Shown: piece after piece, positions 49,310-59,228 of the stretch
Layout: each line of letters begins with the position of its first letter
Position numbering within the stretch: position 1 is the first letter of the stretch
NCBI GenBank assembly: GCA_030158665.1
Contig: JAOASM010000050.1
Coordinates: forward strand, 186,001-250,000
Source: Sediminibacterium sp.
GTDB lineage: Bacteria; Bacteroidota; Bacteroidia; Chitinophagales; Chitinophagaceae
Length of the DNA: 64,000 nucleotides
Reading direction: 5' to 3'
Program-made: the position numbers and the translations under genes
The notes under the pieces: model-generated
Told to the model about the DNA's origin: nothing
The model's database searches: none
What the model saw: only the letters and a program-made list of their open reading frames with translations

Positions 49310-50581
49310 TTAGGCATTTTCCAAGATAAAAACAAGTGCACCTACAATAAAACCAATTAGTGCAATCCAACTGATGTTTTTGAGATACCAGAAGAAATCT
49401 ATCTTCTCCAATCCCATCACTGCTACGCCTGCAGCAGAACCAATAATCAAAACTGAGCCTCCAGTTCCTGCTGTATAGGCCAGAAGTTCCCAAAAATAGT
49501 GGTCCGTAGGATAAACTTGGAGACTATACATGCTCTGAAGGGCTGCAACTAGGGGAACGTTATCTAAAACTGAGGATAATAAACCTATGATTACTGCAAT
49601 CAGCTTTATATCTCCGATAGTATGATCTAAATAATCTGCTGCTTCTTTTAGCAATCCTATTTGTTCTAATGCAGCAATGCTCATTAAAATGCCGAAAAAG
49701 AAAAGAATACTTGGGGTATCTATTTTTCTGAGTGCATGGTTTACTGATAAAATTCCCTTTTCGTCAACATCTTTTTTATGATGTAATAATTCAGTTAATA
49801 CCCACATGATGCCCAAACTAAAAAGCATCCCCATGTATGGGGGTAAATGGGTTATAGTTTTAAAGATGGGTACAAACAAAAGACACGCTATGCCAATAAA
49901 AAATACCAAGTTTCGATCTCTTGCGTTTGAGAGTGCATTTTGATTGATAAGGGTTGTTTCATGCAAATCAATTGAACCTTTAATTCTATAACTAATGATT
50001 AAAGTTGGCACAATCATACAAGTGAGACTTGCTAAAAATGTTTCTTTTATAATATTCAAAGGTGTGACTTGATGGCCAATCCATAGCATAGTCGTAGTTA
50101 CATCTCCTATTGGACTCCAAGCCCCGCCTGCATTTGAGGAAATGATCACCAATCCCAATAATTGCCATTTAACCATTTTTTCTTTTACTAATTTATTAAT
50201 GATAGAAATCATTACAATTGTACTAGTTAAATTATCTAAAATTGCAGAAAGAAAAAATGTAACAATTGAAATAGTCCATATTAGTTTGTTCTTATTGGTT
50301 GTTTTAATCTTTTCAGTGATATTTTGAAATCCATCATGTGCATCTATTAATTCAACAATCGTCATTGCTCCTAGTAGGAAAAAAACAATTTCAGCAATGC
50401 TTGATAAATGATGCCCTAAAGCGCTTAAGGCTTCCTCTTTAATAGAAGGGCTAAGGACTAAAATTGTCCAACAAATTACAGCTGTAATGAGAGCTGTAGC
50501 AGCTTTATTGATATGTATTGAATGCTCCAAAGTGATGAGCAAGTATCCAGAAATAAAAACAAAAATCAAAAAAGGAATCAT
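49310..50581 (-). CDS. nhaD: NhaD-type Na+/H+ antiporter
   Basis: SSIAEIVFFLLGAMTIVELIDAHDGF, LDNLTSTIVMISIINKLV, SSNAGGAWSPIGDVTTTMLWIG; start at internal ATG. Confidence 0.9.
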   Translation of the reverse strand: MIPFLIFVFISGYLLITLEHSIHINKAATALITAVICWTILVLSPSIKEEALSALGHHLSSIAEIVFFLLGAMTIVELIDAHDGFQNITEKIKTTNKNKLIWTISIVTFFLSAILDNLTSTIVMISIINKLVKEKMVKWQLLGLVIISSNAGGAWSPIGDVTTTMLWIGHQVTPLNIIKETFLASLTCMIVPTLIISYRIKGSIDLHETTLINQNALSNARDRNLVFFIGIACLLFVPIFKTITHLPPYMGMLFSLGIMWVLTELLHHKKDVDEKGILSVNHALRKIDTPSILFFFGILMSIAALEQIGLLKEAADYLDHTIGDIKLIAVIIGLLSSVLDNVPLVAALQSMYSLQVYPTDHYFWELLAYTAGTGGSVLIIGSAAGVAVMGLEKIDFFWYLKNISWIALIGFIVGALVFILENA

Positions 50582-50735
50582 GGCATTTGAATTAAGCAAA
50601 AAATAGGTCTAAAATACGTCGAAAAGGGAGAAAAATACACAATCAAGCGTAAATTGAAGATTTATAGCAGGATTTACTTTAATCGTAAACAAAGTTGCAA
50701 AAAATGACCTTGATTTGAGGGTTTAATCGACGCAA

Positions 50736-52424
50736 ATGGAAAAAATAAATATATCAAAATCGCTGCTTAAGTTATTTGGCTTAATCAGACTCGAAAAGAA
50801 AGAAATAACCGCCCTCTATTTGCTTTCTATTCTTTCAGGTTTAATTCAACTATCGTTACCATTAGGAATACAAGCAATCATCAACTTTGCAATTGTTGCT
50901 TCCGGCAAAACTAAGCTCCCTGCTTCCATGTGGGTATTGATTTTCCTTGTTGTTGCAGGCGTATTATTTACAGGTATGCTCAAGATTAGTCAAATGAAAA
51001 TAGTTGAGAAAATTCAACAAAAACTTTTTACAAGATACGCTTTTGAATTTTCACATAGAATTCCCAAATTAAACATTAAAAAAATTGATACATACCACTT
51101 ACCAGAATTAGTCAATCGTTTTTTTGATATCCCAACTTTACAAAAAAGTATTGCAAAACTATTGTTAGATATTCCAACTGCAGTCATACAATTGTTTTTT
51201 GGACTCATTCTTTTATCTTTCTATAATTCAGTCTTCATTGTTTTTGGATTACTTCTACTTGTGATTCTTTATTTAATTCTTTATATCTCATCTCCAAAAG
51301 GATTTGAAGCCTCTTTGGAAGAAAGTAATTACAAGTATGATATTGCAGGATGGATTCAAGAGATCGCAAGAGGTATTAAGACATTTAAGTTTTCAAATAA
51401 ATACAATTTACACCTAGATAAAACAAACGAATTATTAAAAGGATACCTAACTTACAGAACCAAGCATTTTGAAATTTTAAAAATTCAATATTGGTCATTA
51501 ATTGTTTTTAAGATTTTGATCACAGCCTCTATGTTGATTGTTGGAGGCGTTTTATTAATTCAACAACAAATTAATATAGGTCAATTCATTGCTGCAGAAA
51601 TTATTATTTTAACTGTTTTAAATGCAGTTGAAAAATTGATTGTCAGTCTAGAGACTGTATATGATGTCTTAACAAGTGTTGAAAAAATTAATAAAATAAC
51701 AGAGAAGCCAATTGAAACAGAAGGTAGTTATGAGTTTGTAGCAAAAAAGGGGATTTCAATTGAAGCCAAATCTTTGTGTTTTGGATTTGATGATATTAAA
51801 GTGCTACATGATCTTAACTTTTCAATTCTATCGGGACAAAGAGTAGCCATTATGGGTGATGGGGATTCTGGAAAGACTGTCTTATTAAGAATTCTAACAG
51901 GGGCATTTCAGGATTTCGATGGTAGTTTGACATTCAATCAAGTGCCAATCAATAACTACAAACTCGATAGCTTAAGAAGTCACATTGGAATCTATCTCCA
52001 AAAACAAGATATTTTTTCAGCGACACTTTGGGAGAATCTTACACTGGGGAACCCTGATATTAAAGAACATGAGGTCTTGAATATATTTAAAATCGTAGGG
52101 TTACAAGACTTCTTTGGTGCTCTGAAATATGGTTTCGATACAGAAATGGAGCCAACTGGAAAAAAATTAAGCTCTTCGGTTGTCCAAAAAATACTCATTA
52201 CTAGAGCTCTGTTAAACAATCCTGAGATGTTACTATTAGATGAGCCTTTAAAATTAATAGCAGAAGATCATAAGCAAACATTACAAAATTACCTATTTGG
52301 ATTAAAGGACGTAACGATTGTTATTACAACCAAAGATCATGAGATTGCAAGTAAATGTGATCTTGTGATCCATTTGGAAAAAGGCGGAATTAAGGTAATT
52401 GAAAAGCCAAGTCAATCAAAATAG
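50736..52424 (+). CDS. ABC transporter permease/ATP-binding protein with degenerate signature motif (T1SS-like)
   Basis: TM domain, Walker A GDGDSGKT, C-loop KLSSSVVQKILITRALL in place of LSGGQ, Walker B MLLLDEP. Confidence 0.88.
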   Translation: MEKINISKSLLKLFGLIRLEKKEITALYLLSILSGLIQLSLPLGIQAIINFAIVASGKTKLPASMWVLIFLVVAGVLFTGMLKISQMKIVEKIQQKLFTRYAFEFSHRIPKLNIKKIDTYHLPELVNRFFDIPTLQKSIAKLLLDIPTAVIQLFFGLILLSFYNSVFIVFGLLLLVILYLILYISSPKGFEASLEESNYKYDIAGWIQEIARGIKTFKFSNKYNLHLDKTNELLKGYLTYRTKHFEILKIQYWSLIVFKILITASMLIVGGVLLIQQQINIGQFIAAEIIILTVLNAVEKLIVSLETVYDVLTSVEKINKITEKPIETEGSYEFVAKKGISIEAKSLCFGFDDIKVLHDLNFSILSGQRVAIMGDGDSGKTVLLRILTGAFQDFDGSLTFNQVPINNYKLDSLRSHIGIYLQKQDIFSATLWENLTLGNPDIKEHEVLNIFKIVGLQDFFGALKYGFDTEMEPTGKKLSSSVVQKILITRALLNNPEMLLLDEPLKLIAEDHKQTLQNYLFGLKDVTIVITTKDHEIASKCDLVIHLEKGGIKVIEKPSQSK

Positions 52425-52431
52425 AAACTAC

Positions 52432-53784
52432 ATGAAAACATTACTTGAGAAAATTGAGAAAGAAACAGGAAAAAATTATTCCGCGTTTGAAAGTATCTAT
52501 TCTGTAAATATTGAGCGACGTATAAAAAATATTTTTATTGGATTACTTTCTGGTGGTTTAATTATTCTATTTATTCCTTGGACACAAAATATTAATACTA
52601 CAGGTATTGTTACAACACAATTTCAGGATCAGAGGCCACAACAAATAAACAGTATCATCCCTGGTAAAATTGTGAAATGGTGGGTGAAAGAAGGGGACTA
52701 TGTTAAGAAGGGCGATACGATAGTTGAGTTAGCGGACATTAAAGATGACTATTTAGACCCGCAATTAATTGAACGTACACAAGACCAATTAGACGCTAAA
52801 AAACAAAAAGTTGACTTTTACGCTTCAAAGATTGTGAACTCGAGGAGTCAAATTACTGCCCTTGAGGAAGGTTATAGATTAAAAGAGCTATCAATTAAAA
52901 ATAAAATACAACAACTTGAAAGAAAGATTTTAATCGATAGTGCTGACCTTACTGCTGCAAAAATTGATTTAGAGATTGGAACAAGTCAGATAAACAGAGC
53001 AGGTAAAATGTTGAACGATGGGATTATTTCATTGGTAGATTATGAAAAAAGAACACAAACCTTTAACAAGGCAAAAGCTAGCTTTCAGGAAAAACAACAA
53101 AAATTCTTAAACTCAAAGCAAGATATTTTTATTACTAAAGTAGAATTGAACGGAATTAAGCAAGAATATGCAGATAAAATTTTTAAATTAAAGGGAGAGA
53201 TAGACAATGCAAATAGTGAACGAAGCACTGTGATCGCAGATGTGGCAAAGAACGAAAATCAACTTAGTAATTATAAAATACGCGGAAGTCAAAAATGGTT
53301 AATTGCGCCACAAACAGGTCAAATTATAAAAGCAAAAAAAGCAGGTATCAACGAGATAGTAAAAGATGGGGAAATGATTGTAGAAATTGTACCTAGCTCG
53401 TTTTTATATGCCGTTGAATTATTTGTAAAACCAATGGACCTTGCCTTATTGAACAAAGGACAAGATGTACGACTTCAATTTGATGGATACCCTGCAATTG
53501 TCTTTTCTGGATGGCCTAATACAAGCTATGGCACTTTCGCAGGTAAGATTAGCGCAATTGAATCCAATAGAAACGATAATGGTAAATTCAGAGTATTGAT
53601 TATACCAGACACCGCAACCAAGCATTGGCCAACAAATTTAAAAATAGGTACGGGTGTTCAAGGATTTGCGCTTTTAAACGATGTGCCTATTTGGTATGAA
53701 TTATGGCGTCAGTTAAATGGATTCCCTCCAGATTTTTATACGATTGAAAAGAAAGGCAAAGACAATAAAACATATGAAAAGTAA
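52432..53784 (+). CDS. HlyD-type membrane fusion protein
   Basis: Single TM, IPGKIVKWWVKEGDYVKKGDTIVELADI lipoyl motif, long coiled coil; start MKTLLEKIE. Confidence 0.9.
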   Translation: MKTLLEKIEKETGKNYSAFESIYSVNIERRIKNIFIGLLSGGLIILFIPWTQNINTTGIVTTQFQDQRPQQINSIIPGKIVKWWVKEGDYVKKGDTIVELADIKDDYLDPQLIERTQDQLDAKKQKVDFYASKIVNSRSQITALEEGYRLKELSIKNKIQQLERKILIDSADLTAAKIDLEIGTSQINRAGKMLNDGIISLVDYEKRTQTFNKAKASFQEKQQKFLNSKQDIFITKVELNGIKQEYADKIFKLKGEIDNANSERSTVIADVAKNENQLSNYKIRGSQKWLIAPQTGQIIKAKKAGINEIVKDGEMIVEIVPSSFLYAVELFVKPMDLALLNKGQDVRLQFDGYPAIVFSGWPNTSYGTFAGKISAIESNRNDNGKFRVLIIPDTATKHWPTNLKIGTGVQGFALLNDVPIWYELWRQLNGFPPDFYTIEKKGKDNKTYEK

Positions 53785-55174
53785 GACGATGTATAAGTTC
53801 ATTTTATTGCTTATGATGCCAATCTCTGTATTTGCACAAAATACACTGAGTATTAGTAACGCCCTGGAATTAATCAATCAATACCACCCGATTGCTAAAC
53901 AAGCCAACTTAAAAGTGGACATGTCTAATGCTGCGCTCTTGAGTTCTAGAGGTGCATTTGATCCTGCATTTTATGTAAACAATGAACGTAAAACTTTTGA
54001 CGGCAAAAATTACTTTTACTATAGCAACCCTGAGTTAAAAATACCAACCTGGTTTGGAGTAGAGGTTAAGGCGGGATTGGAGAATAATTATGGAGATAGG
54101 ATAAGTGGCGAAACCACTTTAGGGAAAAGTAGTTATGTAGGTGTTTCAGTACCCTTATTAAAGGATTTATTAATTGACAAAAGAAGGTCTGACCTTGCTC
54201 AAAGTAAAATATTCGTTCAGTTAACAAAAGAAGAAAGGCAATTAATTTTGAATGACTTGTATTTGGATGGAGCAAGTTCTTATTGGCAATGGGCTTATGC
54301 ATTTCAGAAACAAATGGCATTTTCAAACATCCTAAAAAATACAAAAGACAGGTTGAATTTTATTAGGCAATCATTCCAGTCTGGGGACAGGGCTGCAATT
54401 GATACTGTGGAGGGGTTACTTCAACTTCAAAATATCATGAACTTGCAAAGTCAAGCATGGGCGGACCAAATTGAAGAGCAAAGTAAACTAAGTAATTTTT
54501 TATGGAATGACAAACTCTTGCCTTACGAATTAAATGAAACTATTGCTCCAGACAGTAGTTGGTTAATAACGGATTTGAAACAGGTTCAAGTGCCATCTTT
54601 AATTCAAATTATTGAGGAAGCAAACCAAATTCACCCAAAAATAAAAATGTTGGATTTTAAAACTGATATTTTACTGGTTGAGAAACAATATAAGGCACAG
54701 AATTTACTTCCTACTTTTAGAGTAAACTACAATTTTTTGAATAAGGGGTATGAGTTTTCGAGTATAACTGGGCAACCTCTATATAATAATAATTATAAAG
54801 CTGGGGTACAATTTGGAATGCCGCTTTTTCTTCGTCAAGCAAGAGGTGACTTGAAGCAAGCAAAGATTAAAATTGCACAGCAAGCAGAAGAAACAAAACA
54901 AACTAGATTAGAAATTGAAAATAAAATTAAAAAGTACTACGCAGAACTAATTGCATTAAAGAATCAAGAAGGGGTTACAAATAATAGTGTTGAAAATGCT
55001 AAAAAGCTTTTAGATGCAGAGCTGCAACGTTTTGAAATTGGAGAAAGCAGTTTGTTCTTAGTGAATAACAGAGAGATTAAATATATTGAGCTATTGCTAA
55101 AAAGCTATGAACTAAAATCAAAGTTTTTCAAAACACTTGTCGCGTTGAATTGGGCTAAAGGAAGTGTTTATTAA
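53774..55174 (+). CDS. TolC-family outer membrane factor
   Basis: Signal MKSKTMYKFILLLMMPISVFAQ, TolC helical repeats; overlaps the HlyD gene end. Confidence 0.88.
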   Translation: MKSKTMYKFILLLMMPISVFAQNTLSISNALELINQYHPIAKQANLKVDMSNAALLSSRGAFDPAFYVNNERKTFDGKNYFYYSNPELKIPTWFGVEVKAGLENNYGDRISGETTLGKSSYVGVSVPLLKDLLIDKRRSDLAQSKIFVQLTKEERQLILNDLYLDGASSYWQWAYAFQKQMAFSNILKNTKDRLNFIRQSFQSGDRAAIDTVEGLLQLQNIMNLQSQAWADQIEEQSKLSNFLWNDKLLPYELNETIAPDSSWLITDLKQVQVPSLIQIIEEANQIHPKIKMLDFKTDILLVEKQYKAQNLLPTFRVNYNFLNKGYEFSSITGQPLYNNNYKAGVQFGMPLFLRQARGDLKQAKIKIAQQAEETKQTRLEIENKIKKYYAELIALKNQEGVTNNSVENAKKLLDAELQRFEIGESSLFLVNNREIKYIELLLKSYELKSKFFKTLVALNWAKGSVY

Positions 55175-55218
55175 AATGATCCTCGACCTGTTTTAACTAA
55201 AAAAGATAATCCAAAAAA

Positions 55219-55821
55219 TTAAGGTATCGAGATTAAAGAAATGCTATACTCAGTTGAATTCTCCCACAGCATCATTGCATTGATTAATCTAAAAGAATGA
55301 AAGCTATCTAATTCATTAATGTGAATTGCTTTAGCTTGTATAATACCATCCTTTAATAATTTAGCCCTTTGTGTGCCTTCTAAAAGTGGCTTTGCTGGTG
55401 TATACCATTTGCTTCCATCAAAAAAAACAAGATTCGCGTAACTGCTATCTTTAATAAATCCCGCGTCATGCATCATGATTTCGTCCTTGCCAGATTGTAA
55501 GAGTGCGTCATTAATCCATGCTCTATTTTCGAATTTAAAATCATATTGTTGCCCCTTTATATCTACTAAAGAGAATTTTGAAATTTTTTTATATTGATAA
55601 GGAATCATTTCATGTTGAAAACTTCCTTCAAGTCCATAGCTTATACGCAATTTATACAAGCTTTTTTTAGGTATTGGAACCGTTTTGACTATTTCAGTTA
55701 ATGCAATTTTATTTTCAGATATGCCGAAATTCTTTAGGGTTCTGTTAACCCTATCTTGATGATTGGATAAATTATATATCACTCCATCTTTAACTTTGAT
55801 ACTCTCAAAAAACTGGTACAT
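55219..55821 (-). CDS. pabC: class IV aminotransferase / 4-amino-4-deoxychorismate lyase-like
   Basis: FFESIKVKDGVIYNLSNHQDRVNRTL, EIMMHDAGFIKDSSYANLVFFDG; overlaps pabB. Confidence 0.82.
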   Translation of the reverse strand: MYQFFESIKVKDGVIYNLSNHQDRVNRTLKNFGISENKIALTEIVKTVPIPKKSLYKLRISYGLEGSFQHEMIPYQYKKISKFSLVDIKGQQYDFKFENRAWINDALLQSGKDEIMMHDAGFIKDSSYANLVFFDGSKWYTPAKPLLEGTQRAKLLKDGIIQAKAIHINELDSFHSFRLINAMMLWENSTEYSISLISIP

Positions 55822-56767
55822 AAACTTTATTAATCATTTCTTGATATTCAGATGCTAAGTCGCTTTGAAAAGTTATACCACCGCCACTTTGGTATATATG
55901 GTCTGCACCCAAATAACGAATCAGCACACAACTATCTAAATTTTTTCCATCAAAATAGCCTGCAATACCAGTGTAATATCCTCTATCCTTTCCTTCGATG
56001 GTGGCAATCAATTCGGCTGTTTTCTTTTTAGGTGCGCCAGAAACGGAACCGGCAGGTAGAAGTTCGTAAAGTAAACTACCAATACTAGATGCATAATTTG
56101 CAGGGAGTTCACCCTCTATGGCAGAACTCACCTGACCTATCATTCCATCTTGTGTAGGAACCTCTTCATAGTATCTGAAATTAGTTACTTTAACTTTGGA
56201 TGCCACCCTACTTAAATCATTTCTTAACAAATCTACAATGGTAGCGTGTTCTGCAAACTCTTTAGGATCCTTAAGTATCAAGTCTTTTGCATTTGGCAAA
56301 CTTGCATCAATCGTTCCTTTCATCGGGAAAGTAGCAATTTTTCCTGCATCAATTTGTACAAAAGTTTCTGGAGAGAACGAAATAAACTCGTCTTTTAACC
56401 AAATCACATATTTAGATTGTGCATGGTTAAAATAGGTTTGAAAATCAACTTTGTTGTCAACAGGTGTTGGGATCGTAAGGTTCATTAAAAAACTATCTCC
56501 TTGATGTAATGCACTCATTACTTGGTTAAACTTGTGCATGTATTCTGAGATTGAAATAGGATATTTGTTTAGCAATATTCCCTTTTCAATTTCAGAAAGC
56601 TTTGCGTTCGATTGCTTTATTGAATTGACTTTTGTGAATTTATATTGGAACCAATCTGGACAGGTATCGATAGTCCAAGCCAAAGGTTTTTTTTGTTCAA
56701 AATCAATCAGAAAAACAAAGGACTTTTTTTCTGCACCCCATTGATTTAATTGCCCAACAAAGTCCAT
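55805..56767 (-). CDS. pabB: aminodeoxychorismate synthase component I (chorismate-binding)
   Basis: SPETFVQIDAGKIATFPMKGTIDASLPNA, LPAGSVSGAPKKKTAELI. Confidence 0.92.
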   Translation of the reverse strand: MDFVGQLNQWGAEKKSFVFLIDFEQKKPLAWTIDTCPDWFQYKFTKVNSIKQSNAKLSEIEKGILLNKYPISISEYMHKFNQVMSALHQGDSFLMNLTIPTPVDNKVDFQTYFNHAQSKYVIWLKDEFISFSPETFVQIDAGKIATFPMKGTIDASLPNAKDLILKDPKEFAEHATIVDLLRNDLSRVASKVKVTNFRYYEEVPTQDGMIGQVSSAIEGELPANYASSIGSLLYELLPAGSVSGAPKKKTAELIATIEGKDRGYYTGIAGYFDGKNLDSCVLIRYLGADHIYQSGGGITFQSDLASEYQEMINKVYVPVF

Positions 56768-57469
56768 TTATAAAGTATTGTAGTATTTTACCAAAGCTAT
56801 CAAATCTGCTTCGTTCTTTATGTTTAATTTTTGATCGTTAATGTATTGTTGTAATACCTGACCTTTATCTTGTAACAAATTCAACAAACTAGATTTATCT
56901 TTTTTGATACGGACCATCGCGCCGTCCTTCAAAAGGTATGTATTTTCATAGGTTGCGAATTCTTTGTAGCGCTCTCCAGATAAATCATTATTACGTTCTT
57001 GAATAGTTTTGTATACTGATTTAAGCAAACTTGTTTTGCCATTTAGTAAAATTTGATAAAAAGAGATCCTATTCTGATTGTCAATTGGAGGGAAGCCGCA
57101 TTGAAATACTTGTAAGTCTTGACCAGATTCTTTTGGTAGTGTGTATACCAATTCTGTTGCCATCCCCTTGCCTAAGTAGCCCTCTTGACCATTGGAGGCA
57201 ATAAAATTAACTTCATGTTCTAATAAATTGATTCTTGCTTTTACATCATTAAAGACTCTGCCGTCTTTCAAAGTAATCTTTGCTAATTGATATTCAGCTT
57301 GATCGTAGACTGATCCCGTAATACCATCGTATTTATTGGTAAAAGCTTGACCATTGACATCACTAAGAAAAATCTGCTGGCCCCACTTGCCAGTAGTTGA
57401 AATTGTATTTCTTTGCGCATAGCTTAGGTTTACAATTAAAAACAAACAACACAATAATAGATTTTTCAT
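56768..57469 (-). CDS. secreted protein of unknown function (paralogue of 62749..63453)
   Basis: Signal MKNLLLCCLFLIVNLSYAQ; shares KARINLLEHEVNFIASNGQE, FPPIDNQN, KLNIKNEADLIALVKYYN pattern with 62749..63453. Confidence 0.65.
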   Translation of the reverse strand: MKNLLLCCLFLIVNLSYAQRNTISTTGKWGQQIFLSDVNGQAFTNKYDGITGSVYDQAEYQLAKITLKDGRVFNDVKARINLLEHEVNFIASNGQEGYLGKGMATELVYTLPKESGQDLQVFQCGFPPIDNQNRISFYQILLNGKTSLLKSVYKTIQERNNDLSGERYKEFATYENTYLLKDGAMVRIKKDKSSLLNLLQDKGQVLQQYINDQKLNIKNEADLIALVKYYNTL

Positions 57470-57506
57470 TTGATTGAGTTTATTACCTTAAAGTTACTAT
57501 AGGGGC

Positions 57507-57539
57507 ATAAAAAAACAAGACCCCGAGGGGTCTTGTTTC
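57507..57539. terminator. intrinsic terminator downstream of susD
   Basis: aaaaaaacaagacccc-ga-ggggtcttgttt. Confidence 0.88.
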
Positions 57540-57560
57540 AAAATATTACCTAAATAGTAA

Positions 57561-59204
57561 TTATTGCTTAGGATTCTTAGTTGGAGCAGAACCTGCTTCA
57601 GCTGGATTGTAAGCTAATTCATTATCTGGAACATCCCAATAGTCTAAGAAACCATAGACGATTGTTGCGTTAGTGTTAACTACACCTGTAGAAGAGATCA
57701 CCACAGCGCCAGTACGAGATTTGTCTGGAGCAATGATATCCCAACGACGAGCATCATAGAAAGACAAGCCTTTGAATGCTAATGCAATTCTACGCTCTCT
57801 TCTTAATTGCTCATAAGCAGCAGCCTGAGTCAAACCAGTACCTAATGCAGCTAAACCTGCACCTTGGTAAGTTCTTACTGCATCAATTGACGCAGCACCC
57901 AAGTCTACTTGACCTGTCATAATCAAAGCTTCCGCTTTCATTAATTCATTCTCTTCGTATGAACCTGCAATTGTAATTTCATTTGCACCAATTACGTTGT
58001 TTGCATAAGTATAAACACCAGTTAAACCAGTTCCTGCATACTTTAAGCTATAACGTGTATTGAATGAATTACCACGGTCAGTGTTGAACAAGCCAACAGA
58101 AGCCAAAGTAATCACGTTTTGATCTTTACGTTTGTCACCTGCAACGAAATCTTGAACCCAACGCTCACTTAATTTATACGTATTTGTTGAACCAGTTGTT
58201 GCAGCTTGACCTACTTTATCAGCTACAGTAGACTCAATGAAACTTCCGTTTGCATCAGTACGTGCAGTAAACACTAAGTCAGTTGCTCTAACCCCATCAT
58301 TCGCTAATGTCAATATATTTGACCATTGAGAAGAAGTCATGCTAGACTTTAATGTATTTACTAAGATGTTACGCGCCTTCATTGTATTGATATTGCGCTT
58401 CCACATATCAATAGTTAAAACACCACCTTTCCCTTTTTGCAAATAAGCTGGAATTAATTTCCCTAGCATAGCTGTGTAATCAGTAGTAGATGTAGCAGCA
58501 CCTAAAGCAGTTACCGCTTTATCAAAATTTGAGCTAGCTTCTGCAATGATTGCTTCTTTAGAAACATACTTACCATTGGTAGAAACTGCATCTGTAGGTT
58601 GGTTTTGGATGATACCTGCATAGTAAGTTGAACCTATTCTGCTGTATGCATACCCTTTCCACCAATATGCCCAAGCTTGGATGGTTGCTTTTTTAGTAGC
58701 AGCCCCAGCACCAGTGAATGTAGTTTTATCTGCCAACTCCAAGATTTTATTTGAAGCAGCAATCATATTGTACATATAAGCCCACTCGTAGAAAGTGGTA
58801 TTACTTCCACCTTGTGCGTTTTGGTTTGCATAACGTACTAATTCATACTGTGTTTTTGGGTTACTTGGATTCAATACAACTGTACCGTTATCCAATGTTA
58901 CCTTATTAGGACAACCAATTTGGTTCATAAAAGCATTCGCAGCTTCTGCACCAATTACATCACCCATCATTTCAGAGAATCCCATAGCGCCAGCCCAGAA
59001 ACGGCCGTAAACACCATCAGAATACTTCAAGTTGTAAAAACCATTCAAGTAAATGGTACCCTGTGCCAAAGCAACTGCACCGTTTTCATTTTGTGCACTA
59101 CTTGGAGTAGGTGAGTTTACGTTGGTAATATCAAGATCTTTCTTACAAGCTGTTAAGCTTAAAGTAACCCCTAATATTCCAACCAAAATTTTATTATTCT
59201 TCAT
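57561..59204 (-). CDS. RagB/SusD-family nutrient-binding lipoprotein
   Basis: Lipobox LSLTACKK; YEWAYMYNMIAASNKILELAD, LRRERRIALAFKGLSFYDARRWDI. Confidence 0.92.
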   Translation of the reverse strand: MKNNKILVGILGVTLSLTACKKDLDITNVNSPTPSSAQNENGAVALAQGTIYLNGFYNLKYSDGVYGRFWAGAMGFSEMMGDVIGAEAANAFMNQIGCPNKVTLDNGTVVLNPSNPKTQYELVRYANQNAQGGSNTTFYEWAYMYNMIAASNKILELADKTTFTGAGAATKKATIQAWAYWWKGYAYSRIGSTYYAGIIQNQPTDAVSTNGKYVSKEAIIAEASSNFDKAVTALGAATSTTDYTAMLGKLIPAYLQKGKGGVLTIDMWKRNINTMKARNILVNTLKSSMTSSQWSNILTLANDGVRATDLVFTARTDANGSFIESTVADKVGQAATTGSTNTYKLSERWVQDFVAGDKRKDQNVITLASVGLFNTDRGNSFNTRYSLKYAGTGLTGVYTYANNVIGANEITIAGSYEENELMKAEALIMTGQVDLGAASIDAVRTYQGAGLAALGTGLTQAAAYEQLRRERRIALAFKGLSFYDARRWDIIAPDKSRTGAVVISSTGVVNTNATIVYGFLDYWDVPDNELAYNPAEAGSAPTKNPKQ

Positions 59205-59228
59205 TTCTAATAATTTAAAAGTTAAGGT

